DNA of 64,000 nt, taken from the NCBI GenBank assembly GCA_963170055.1, contig CAUJGJ010000185.1:4585275-4649274 (forward strand), written 5' to 3'. This document shows, piece after piece, positions 55,911 through 62,902 of this stretch (positions are counted from its first letter, which is position 1; each line of letters begins with the position of its first letter). The DNA comes from Halisarca cf. caerulea (lineage: Eukaryota; Porifera; Demospongiae; Chondrillida; Halisarcidae). The translations under genes were made by a program, and so were the position numbers. The notes beneath the pieces are model-generated. The model made no database searches, was not told where the DNA came from, and saw only the letters and a list, made by a program, of their open reading frames with translations.

Positions 55911-55961
<51 letters not shown>
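55911..55961 (+). repeat. (GT)n microsatellite
   Basis: Uninterrupted GT dinucleotide run of about 51 bases, with degenerate GT-rich sequence continuing to ~56,040. On the coding strand of the flanking receptor gene it reads (CA)n, the opposite polarity to the other tracts in this half of the window. Confidence 0.97.
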
Positions 55962-55962
<1 letters not shown>

Positions 55963-56040
55963 ACCCGTGTGCGCGTGGTTGTGGGTGTGTGGGTGTAACA
56001 CTGTGCAAGTGTGTTTGTGTGCATACTTTCCTGTGTGCTC

Positions 56041-56689
56041 CCATGCAAGTTGTAGAAGCAAGATATTACAGTTTGCTATATCCTAGCATAGAAGATTGTC
56101 CACTGTATTTATAAGTACTTTCTGTACTGCAGTTTGTGTCCAGTATTGTAATAATTGTATTGAAACCTCCGTAATCTGACACCTCTATAATCCAACATTC
56201 TCATTAATTCAACCATCTTATGAGGTACAGTCACCATATTAAAGTATGCTATTAGTTACTCCGTAATCTAACAACCTTCTAGTCTGACATCTTTTATATA
56301 ATTGCAGCCCCATTGCGTGTCGGATCGGATGAGAGATTTCACCGTGATACTAAATCAATCAATGGTCATATCTATAGTCCCCACTCCCACTAGCTCCAGA
56401 GCACAGCTACTTTCCATTCAACTGTCAGTATAGATAGTTGCTAGGATGTGTAGTAGCTCTTTTTAAATTAGCAAACTCACATTCACAAGAACAAAGCTGT
56501 ATCCTTGTTGGCCACTGTGTGCAGTAGTTTGTTCCTCAGTGCTTTGTACTGAAGGGTTCTGCATGTGTGAAGAGTGGAAACACGACCGTCTTACTCAGTA
56601 CTTCTTATACTGGACACTGCATATGTAGCACAACACATACATGTTATGCAGATATGGACACATGCAAATATAGTACACGAGTATGCACA
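56041..56689. other. Non-coding stretch with degenerate repeat words
   Basis: No recognisable gene. Around 56,160-56,300 there are repeated words of the type CTCCGTAATCTGAC, CTATAATCCAAC and CTCCGTAATCTAAC. They resemble decayed pogo-like element interiors similar to those at 58,071-58,960. A minus-strand open segment with plausible splice sites (56,481-56,558) is listed under findings as weak. Confidence 0.4.
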
Positions 56690-56809
56690 GATACACCCAC
56701 ACACTAACACTCACACATGCATGCACATGCACGCACGCACACGTGCATGCGCACATACACACACACACACACACATGCGCGCACACACACACTCGCCGGC
56801 ACACACACA

Positions 56810-56855
<46 letters not shown>

Positions 56856-56868
56856 CACACACACACAC
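56690..56868 (+). repeat. (CA)n microsatellite, left half
   Basis: Impure then nearly pure CA dinucleotide tract (interruptions GCGCG, CTCGCCGG, AAAC, CGC). It ends exactly at the left terminus of the MITE at 56,869. Together with the tract starting at 57,375 it looks like one original microsatellite split by the insertion. Confidence 0.95.
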
Positions 56869-57371
56869 TAGTGTTGTCACAATACTGCTAAATGTGTATC
56901 ACGATAATATTTTGTTATCTACACATGTATCACGATACATCACGATATTAGCATATTACAAAATAGGTAGAGTCAAAGTTATCAGAAAGAAACACTAGCT
57001 GATCACTTGTTCAAGTGCAAATCACATTTCTCAATAAGAGACCTTCCAATGCATGACATCCCTCTTCTGGTGTTCAAATACAAACTGGCAATGGTGACAC
57101 TAGTTTAGGCTAAGCATTCTGTGCCTTGTTGCTATGCTCAAACAACAAATTTGATCAAATGATTGATTGATTGGCTGTGGGTGTGAGGTGTAGGGACATG
57201 AAACCACAATGCTGTGCTAAAGGTCATATACACCAACCAGCATTGCAGCCTCCTCAGGACAGCCTACTAGAGATAGGTACCTGTATCATGACATGAAGTA
57301 TGCTTAGTGTATCGTATCGTCCGTAGAAATATCATGATACACGATATATCGTGAGTATCGTGGTAACACTA
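56869..57371. mobile_element. hAT-like MITE (~503 bp)
   Basis: The left end reads TAGTGTTGTCACAATACT; the reverse complement of the right end reads TAGTGTTACCACGATACT (15 of 18 identical). Both ends are followed by related TGTATCAcGAT-type subterminal words. The flanking 8-mers are ACACACAC and ACTCACAC (7 of 8 identical), which fits an 8-bp hAT target duplication, though the CA-repeat context weakens that test. No transposase coding sequence lies inside, so it is non-autonomous. It sits in the intron-like DNA downstream of receptor exon 57,698-57,961. Confidence 0.7.
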
Positions 57372-57372
57372 A

Positions 57373-57374
<2 letters not shown>

Positions 57375-57464
<90 letters not shown>
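57375..57464 (+). repeat. (CA)n microsatellite, right half
   Basis: About 90 bases of CA dinucleotides with a single CG interruption, directly right of the MITE. It reads (UG)n in the sense of the minus-strand gene. Confidence 0.97.
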
Positions 57465-57469
<5 letters not shown>

Positions 57470-57697
57470 TGGCAATAAATCAGTCAAAAAAGCACTAGCT
57501 CAGGAAAATACTCCTAGCATGTGTTATGCTTCATGCTATAACACGTAGGGGGGAAACCAGGCAATGTACAATATAAACCACATCACATGTTTCCTATGTA
57601 GAATCCAAAAAAGCATAATTCCATTGTCTTAACCATGTAAACAAGGGTTGCTTGTGTAATATACTTCTCACACTTGCCAATGCCTATGCAAGCTTAC

Positions 57698-57961
57698 CAA
57701 CCTTGTAATGGACAGAACCGCTGATACTGCTGTATGAAACATCGCCACCCGTACTGCTTCCAATTGACCGCTCTACCTTACCATCGTTTGATCGTGTCGT
57801 TGGCTCCCGTTGGAGAACATTGTACTTTTGAGCCGAGGTAGGAATGCTTACAGTATCATAGCTCTGTGTGGTGTTTCCAGCTGTGTGAAGAGTGGCGTAG
57901 TCATCAGCATTGAGAACACACTCGTTGGTGGAGGTTCGATAGGCCGGATTAGATGCCATGA
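57698..57961 (-). CDS. Gene B exon 4: tyrosine-rich cytoplasmic tail
   Basis: 264 nt, phase 1 to phase 1; acceptor CATCTATATATGCAG, donor GTTG|GTAAGC. It encodes 87 whole codons beginning MASNPAYRTSTNECVLNADD. Tyrosine motifs in order: NPAY (PTB-type), DYATL, SYDTV, KYNVL, SYSSI, HYKVG. This matches the juxtamembrane segments of receptor tyrosine kinases, where phosphorylated tyrosines recruit SH2/PTB adaptors. An alternative donor (AAG|GTTGGT) would leave phase 0. No downstream exon in a matching phase was found, so the gene is open-ended here. Confidence 0.78.
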
Positions 57962-60765
57962 CTGCATATATAGATGGACAAGTGAAGAACAATTCTTGGT
58001 AGCATAACATGAAATATCTAACATATTATACCTATCTTCACTATGCATGCAGAGCTGGTACAAATATGTACAGCGGAACCTGCCTAATCCGGCACCTCTA
58101 TAACCAGCATTCGGCTAAACCAGCCATGATTCTCTCGCACCAACCATTAATTTTCACCACACAAACTGACCTCATAATCCATCAACCTACTAATCCAGCA
58201 CTGGTTTTCATTCCCCAATGGGTGCTGGATTGTACAGGTTCCACTGTACCATTGTTCATGTGATATAATATTATGTGAGAAACAAAATACAGTGAGACCT
58301 CACATTCTGCACCTCAGATATCCGCAGACGTTTTTACATAACAAATCTGCAATAATCCTACTGTACACTATACTTAACTGCTCCCTCATTTATCCGGTTC
58401 CCTTGTTAAATCTGCTATTTCATCCAGAACAGATGTGTGTGGATACTGCATAAGTCCTAATTTATCGGACAATGAATAATCATTACTTTTCAGAGTAACC
58501 GGATTATAAGAGCCTGATAAATACCCAACAAATCTGCCATCCGGATAATTACGGCTGACAAAGGTAACGTAAATGCATATGCCTATCTTCTCGGCTACCC
58601 ACCTCGCATTGTACTTCCAGCTCTTCTCCAGCCTCAGGAACCCAGGAATATTGATTAACGGTAGCTATACACACAGCTATTCAATACATGAGACTGCTTA
58701 ACCCATCCCTTAATAAAGTATCATACGGATACTAAACAGTGTCCTACAAGCTTGGCAAGTAGAAGTTACCATTTGTGAGAGTATAACAATGGAGGCAATG
58801 TCCGTGCGAAATAGAACTAAATAAATGGTGCCACTTTGCCCTATCCAGTTACTAAAGAGCATGAAAAATAATCATTTATCCGCGTTATTAACACATCCGG
58901 TAAATTAGAGTGTCCAATAGATAATAGGGCTTAAATGGTAAGTGAGGTCTGACTGTACGTGCATGGGGACATGTATTGTGCATGGATGTTCCCAGAAATT
59001 ACCTAGTGGTGTTCTCAAATGTGTTGAAAGTCCTACAGGTATGAACGGACATGAAACTCAACTATTACATCACTGAATGGTACTGCATGGAGTGCAGCCG
59101 GCTATAGATACTTCATACAATGGTAGGAGTTTGAAACCGAATGCAAAGATATGTACATAAGTCTCCCCTCAAAGGTGCATGTATAGTCTTTCAATACAAA
59201 GACTGTCAAGTACAGAAGGACTGCTCCCCTTTGTCTCAAGGGTGATGTGATCCTATATATAATAGTGGAACCACTCTATTCCAGACACCTTGGGACCAGA
59301 AGGGACCACAGTTTAGGTGTGAAAATGTTCTACGGCAAAGTACAGGGAATTATCTGGTTCCAGTGGCATGTACTATCCATGTTAGTGGGGTGTCCACAAT
59401 TCAGGGATCTGGATTAGGGCGGTTCCTCTGTATACTAATATAATAGTTTTGACTACTTAACTCGGACACACACCCATGCAGTATATATAGCACACAAAGA
59501 AAACAATACCAATTTAGGCATTACCCACACGTACAGTGAGACCTTGTTGAGTGGACACATGCACTGCATGATCAATCAATCTGAAACTTTGACGGTATTA
59601 TAAATCAGGTATCAGGGTATCAGCTAGGGTATCAGGTATCAGGGTATCAGGGTATATAGGGTATCAGGTATCAGGGTATATAGGGTATCAGGGTATCAGG
59701 TAGGGTATCAGGTATCAGGGTATCAGGGTATCAGCTAGGGTATCAGGTATCAGGGTATCAGGGTATCAGGTATCAGGGTATCAGGGTATCAGGGTATATA
59801 GGGTATCAGGTATCAGGGTATCAGGTATCAGGGTATCAGGTATCAGGGTATCAGGGTATATAGGGTATCAGGTATCAGGGTATCAGGTATCAGGGTATCA
59901 GGTATCAGGGTATCAGGGTATCAGGGTATCCGGGTATCAGGGTATCAGGGTATCATTTAATTTTATACTGGGAAGTATTCAGCCATAGGCTGTTTTAACA
60001 GGCACCCTGTATAATCAAGTAATCTCTTGACAATGTGATTTACTTCAATGACATTGACAATTGAATTCCGCACAAATCACCCTCATACATGATATATTTA
60101 CATAATCTGATTTTCTATGCTTTCTAGAAATACATATGGTCCGATAAACCAGGTATCACTAGATGTCATTACCATTATGAGAGAATCTATCCTAGCTGTA
60201 CACTGAAAGTAGCTACCTATGGAGCATATTCATTGCAAAAACTCAATTATACCATATATACATTGCCTTGTCACTGCCATACTCACCTATATTCTGGTTG
60301 GTCTTGTACGAACCTTTCATCTTTTTCAAGGTGCAGAGAAAGAGGACGGACACAATAAGGAGAACAATGAATATAAGAAGGAGAAGTGCTCCCATCACTC
60401 CTGCTGCTACAATCGCTCCTTCATTCCCTTGCCTCACTACAGCTACATCTGCTGAAGGGAGATCTGGTAGTGCAGGAGTACTGGAGTATGTGCTGGATGA
60501 AGTGGTGTACATTTGTGTAGGGACTACAGCTGCTGTGTTGGACGAAGTGGTGTACATTCGTGTAGGGACTACAGCTGCTGTGTTCGACATTAGATCTACA
60601 ATAACAGAATATTGAGAAGTATTATAATGGAACAGCAGTAAACACAATGAATATGGACATATGCCTACACATGCATAAACAAACATATATACACACACAC
60701 ACACACAAGAACACACGAACACAAGCACACACACACACACACACACACACACGCATACACGCACA

Positions 60766-60836
<71 letters not shown>

Positions 60837-61901
60837 TTGCACTGTACACTCACAAGGATACACATATGAACATAAAGGCATGCACAAGCCTGCTCCTGGA
60901 CCATCAAAAAATGTATATACTATGCTATACTGTACATGACATTGAGTCTTATCACAGTGGCTGTGCATGTGCATGACAAGACATAGTGACCATATCCACC
61001 AACACACATGAATGGGACACTTAAGGAATCACCAAAACTTCCACTTGTGTTTGCAGAACCTTGCATGCCTTCCTGGAACTCTACTGCCATCACAGGTTGA
61101 GCGAACCCTGTTACTGTGTGACACGGTATGAAGCCTTCGGCATCTGCATTCCAGCAAGTCGTGTCTGGCTCCTCTGTCAGTACGTAGCTGGAGGAAGATC
61201 CGTCGAAAGAAATAACCGGAATGGCATCTTCCCACGGGTTCCTGTCGGGGAGAAGAGAGAGGCCTACAATATCTCCAGCTTTCACGGGAATTGACGTGCT
61301 CTCTCTGATTTGCAGGACGCTATTGGAGAGGAGATAATACGCTTCGTTTGGGTGTTCAACCGAACTAGTTAGACCTTGCCGATTGCTTCTGGTTCTCAAG
61401 TCGTGGTAGATAACGTGTCTTCCAACGTTCAAGTAGTTCACACCGTTAGCTCTCCAAATGGTGACGGTTGCTTGGAGGACCTTGCCCCATTGGAAGTCGC
61501 TCCTTGAGCTGAAAAAGGCACCAAAATGCACTGCAGTGATGTTTCCGTCGCACAGGAACCTCAAGTCTGGGAAAATTAAGTCGGTTTTTTCGACATTGTC
61601 GTATAAAGCAACGATTGTGTTCTTCCTTTCACTTGGGAGGCTTTGGATGCTCAAAAATCCTTGGTGGCAGATCCCTGTGCAGGCAAATGGAAAGGAATAA
61701 AGGCTTAACTCTCTATATGAGCAGTTTTGGAGAAAAACTTTATCTTACGGGGTGAATGAAGTAACTACACAGTCCTTAGAACATGTATGTTTATTTCAAG
61801 CAAACAAAAAATGCGCGGGCTATAGCTCTCGGATATTTACCTTTAACTTTAGTGATTGCTGCTCCAGTTAAGGCGGACAAGAAGAAGAACACCACTTTCA
61901 T
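57698..61901 (-). CDS. Receptor gene B, RTK-like, 3' part not in window
   Basis: Gene-level entry for five coding segments: 61,841-61,901, 61,033-61,674, 60,287-60,595, 58,599-58,664 (tentative) and 57,698-57,961. They join in one frame with every junction in phase 1, giving about 447 residues. Order: signal peptide (1-~18), ectodomain with four cysteines (to ~234), Ser/Thr-rich stalk with a duplicated 15-residue unit (~236-294), one transmembrane helix (~295-324) followed by KKMK, and a cytoplasmic tail with an NPxY motif and five more tyrosines. Topology and tail resemble receptor tyrosine kinases of the sponge type, and an RTK end lies just upstream on the same strand. The kinase domain itself is not visible: the last exon ends on an open phase-1 donor. 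The ectodomain family is unrecognised. It could instead be a kinase-less receptor. The RTK call is inference from topology and neighbourhood. Confidence 0.75.
58071..58246. mobile_element. pogo/Tigger-like MITE (176 bp)
   Basis: The left end CAGCGGAACCTGCCTAATCC and the reverse complement of the right end CAGTGGAACCTGTACAATCC match at 21 of 26 positions when extended through the GCACC that follows. TA dinucleotides flank both ends (58,069-58,070 and 58,247-58,248), as for TA-target pogo/Tc1-mariner elements. No coding capacity. It lies in the intron between gene B exon 4 and the tentative exon at 58,599. Confidence 0.75.
58290..58955. mobile_element. Pair of facing pogo-like terminal repeats
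   Basis: The left end CAGTGAGACCTCAC and the reverse complement of the right end CAGTCAGACCTCAC differ at one base, and both are flanked by TA. The interior has repeated TTATCCGG/CCGGATAA-type words near both ends. It could be one 666-bp non-autonomous element or two separate fragments. The second reading is needed if the tentative exon at 58,599-58,664, which lies between the ends, is real and older than the insertion. Confidence 0.6.
58599..58664 (-). CDS. Gene B tentative 66-nt juxtamembrane exon
   Basis: Short open segment on the coding strand: acceptor GTGTATAG|CTACCG, donor GTGG|GTAGCC. It encodes TVNQYSWVPEAGEELEVQCE plus V. Its length is a multiple of three with phase 1 on both sides, exactly what is needed between exons 3 and 4, giving a continuous frame with Ala and Val codons at the joins. 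A better-looking donor five bases earlier (GAG|GTGGGT) would be phase 0 and would break the frame with exon 4. The acidic sequence is protein-like, but the pyrimidine tract is weak. Exon 3 also joins exon 4 in frame without it, so it may be alternative, or not an exon. Confidence 0.42.
58960..59262. other. Intronic non-coding stretch
   Basis: Intron-like DNA of gene B. I see no exon with compatible phase, no RNA gene and no repeat of note. Confidence 0.45.
59263..59430. mobile_element. Degenerate pogo-like MITE
   Basis: The left end TAGTGGAACCACTCTATTCC and the reverse complement of the right end CAGAGGAACCGCCCTAATCC share GTGGAACC/GAGGAACC and the TATTCCAGA/TAATCCAGA block, and TA follows the right end. 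The match is weaker than for the element at 58,071. A further single end (CAGTGAGACCTTGTTGAG) occurs at ~59,535 without a visible partner. Confidence 0.5.
59604..59954 (+). repeat. 7/8-bp minisatellite (TATCAGG/TATCAGGG)
   Basis: About 350 bp of alternating 7-mer TATCAGG and 8-mer TATCAGGG, with occasional TATATAGGG and CTAGGG interruptions. Local super-units such as GGTATCAGGTATCAGGG recur. It lies in the intron between gene B exons 3 and 4, about 330 bp below the exon 3 donor. It is not a canonical TTAGGG telomeric repeat. Confidence 0.95.
59955..60286. other. Intronic non-coding stretch
   Basis: Intron start of gene B downstream of the exon 3 donor. No further exon or repeat is visible here. 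Plus-strand open frames across this zone are shadows of the receptor exon. Confidence 0.5.
60287..60595 (-). CDS. Gene B exon 3: stalk and transmembrane helix
   Basis: 309 nt, phase 1 to phase 1, acceptor TTATTGTAG, strong donor ATAG|GTGAGT. It encodes a Ser/Thr/Pro-rich membrane-proximal stalk with two copies of NTAAVVPT(R/Q)MYTTSS, then STYSSTPALPDLPSAD, then the helix AIVAAGVMGALLLLIFIVLL continuing to VSVLFLC. The stop-transfer TLKKMKGSYK follows. The stalk is a good candidate for O-glycosylation. The basic cluster after the helix predicts a type I topology with the C terminus in the cytoplasm. Confidence 0.82.
60496..60585 (-). repeat. 45-bp coding tandem duplication in stalk
   Basis: Two adjacent 45-bp units, 60,496-60,540 and 60,541-60,585, identical at 42 of 45 positions. 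Each encodes one 15-residue NTAAVVPTxMYTTSS unit in frame. The duplication lengthens the extracellular stalk without shifting the frame. Confidence 0.93.
60690..60836 (+). repeat. (CA)n microsatellite in gene B intron 2
   Basis: CA tract with interruptions in its first half and about 70 pure bases in its second. It lies in the 437-nt intron 60,596-61,032 and reads (UG)n in the transcript, starting about 95 nt upstream of the exon 3 acceptor. Confidence 0.96.
61033..61674 (-). CDS. Gene B exon 2: ectodomain
   Basis: 642 nt, phase 1 to phase 1. The acceptor is a good pyrimidine tract ending TTTGCCTGCACAG; the donor is TTTTG|GTGATT. The encoded ~214 residues begin GICHQGFLSIQSLPSER and include two N-glycosylation sequons (NIT and NTS) and four cysteines (CHQG, FLCDG, TTCWNADAEGFIPC). 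The alternation of hydrophobic and polar residues (ATVTIWRANGVNYLNVG; GDIVGLSLLP) suggests a beta-sandwich-like fold, but I recognise no named domain. It probably binds an extracellular ligand. The whole ectodomain sits on one exon. Confidence 0.8.
61841..61901 (-). CDS. Gene B exon 1: start and signal peptide
   Basis: Encodes MKVVFFFLSALTGAAITKVK and the first base of the next codon. It has a short basic n-region (K2), hydrophobic core (VVFFFLSAL) and small residues suited to signal peptidase cleavage (TGAA). An in-frame TAG lies six codons upstream of the ATG, so this is the first possible start in that frame. The donor AAAG|GTAAAT leaves phase 1 and joins cleanly to the exon at 61,674 to give a Gly codon. 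The encoded protein would enter the secretory pathway. Confidence 0.8.
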
Positions 61902-61998
61902 TTGGTTCCAGCTTCTCTAGCGCACAATTTCGATACCAGACAATTCCATAAAATACTTTTACTGCGCGGTATACTTGCAAGCCTTGGGCCAGAGTTAT

Positions 61999-62012
61999 AA
62001 AATGGCGCCAAA
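61999..62012 (-). promoter_or_regulatory. E2F/YY1-like site
   Basis: On the coding strand TTTGGCGCCATTTT: TTTGGCGC matches the E2F consensus and GCCATTTT the YY1 core. It lies about 100 bp upstream of the gene B ATG. This is a motif match only. Confidence 0.3.
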
Positions 62013-62226
62013 GCAAGCACGCAGCCCGCCCTATATTGCAAGCTTTCACTGCCAATTTTCGTCGGCCTATAGATACATACAGCTTCTTGCATGTACACCA
62101 CAGAACCCTTTTATCAGTGATTGCAATGCAATTTATAATAGTTGCTGGCGAGCAATATCGCGAAAGGTAGCACTAACTATGTAAGTTTGCATTGCAGACT
62201 TGCTTGGAGTCGCCGCAGCTATGTTG

Positions 62227-62234
62227 TGACGTCA
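62227..62234. promoter_or_regulatory. CRE palindrome TGACGTCA
   Basis: A full 8-bp cAMP-response-element palindrome about 330 bp upstream of the gene B start codon, embedded in GTGACGTCACG. CREB/ATF-type bZIP factors recognise this sequence. It is promising because of its position in a short intergenic region and its neighbouring CCAAT box, but function is inference. Confidence 0.4.
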
Positions 62235-62247
62235 CGAACATAGTGCA

Positions 62248-62255
62248 CCAATCAG
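62248..62255 (+). promoter_or_regulatory. CCAAT box (CCAATCAG)
   Basis: CCAATCAG matches the NF-Y core and lies 14 bp from the CRE. For gene B it would be in reverse orientation, which NF-Y tolerates. Confidence 0.35.
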
Positions 62256-62569
62256 ATTATCCGCAGCTATAATCGCCCCTCATCGTTCGATCCTCAGGCG
62301 TCAGGTGATCCTTCACATTTGAACATACCACTACCAGCATACTACTCCGTATACGTAGCATTATACAAAACTGCAGTTCCAATAATATATTTCACACAAC
62401 AAATAATATATACAGATATATACATAGTTGTACAAAATTAATGATAAAGGAAAGAATAATGATATGAAAATATGGCACACGGGGAGAAAAGCAAGAAATC
62501 TCAATTTCATAGAAAGCACAAAGTTTCACCTTTCATTTGTCGCAAATTCAAAGTTCACAGACAAACACA

Positions 62570-62765
62570 TCACGGAGATTGGCTATAGAGGAATTGCAGG
62601 TCCCTGTAGAGATTCTCTCCCTCCTCAAGAGGTGCTCCCAGCACATCTGCTTGTGATGACACAGACCTGTCCTCCTCACTCCAGCTCAGGAGTGCGTCCT
62701 GGTAGCTAGAACTCAACCCAATGAAGAGATCTCTGAAATTCGGCCTCTTGTGATGGTCAGGGTTC
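62570..62765 (-). CDS. Gene A terminal exon: subdomain XI and C-tail
   Basis: 196 nt including the stop; acceptor TTGCTATTACAG. It completes the Trp codon, then encodes NPDHHKRPNFRDLFIGLSSS, YQDALLSWSEEDRSVSSQAD, VLGAPLEEGENLYRDLQFLY and SQSP. RPNF holds the conserved subdomain XI Arg. The tail after it is acidic and carries two tyrosines (NLYRDL, FLYSQ) that could be docking sites. There is no SAM, PDZ-ligand or other known C-terminal module. Confidence 0.92.
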
Positions 62766-62824
62766 CTGTAATAGCAAACAAAGGATTTGTAGTTACACTT
62801 CGCAGCTATGTCAATTGCTCTATG

Positions 62825-62902
<78 letters not shown>

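Larger units (their letters stand above)
61902..62569 (-). promoter_or_regulatory. Intergenic region / presumed gene B promoter
   Basis: 668 bp between the gene A stop codon and the gene B start codon, both on the minus strand. It must hold the gene A 3' UTR and the gene B promoter and 5' UTR. The right part (62,340-62,570) is AT-rich, as expected for a 3' UTR; the left part is locally GC-rich with several CpGs. I cannot place the poly(A) site or the transcription start. Confidence 0.5.

Noticed and set aside
55793..56114. Open frames rich in His-Thr or Cys-Val around the GT and CA tracts (also 56,574-56,998, 57,351-57,548, 60,622-60,976 and 62,750-63,058)
   Set aside because: Dinucleotide repeats lack stops in all frames, so these frames are artefacts.
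59030..59075. Short exon-like segment between an AG and a GT on the minus strand near 59,035
   Set aside because: About 32 nt, not phase-compatible with exons 3 and 4, and with a poor pyrimidine tract.
59604..59954. Interstitial telomere repeat
   Set aside because: The unit is TATCAGG/TATCAGGG, not TTAGGG or another known telomeric repeat.
60219..60615. Plus-strand open frames opposite the receptor exons (also 61,061-61,294, 61,458-61,700 and 57,810-58,007)
   Set aside because: Shadows of the minus-strand exons, which carry splice sites, a transmembrane helix and consistent phase.
61849..62101. Minus-strand frames overlapping gene B exon 1 that start upstream (62,055 and 62,101)
   Set aside because: Different frames from the signal-peptide exon, with no secretion signal and no link to the ectodomain exon in phase.
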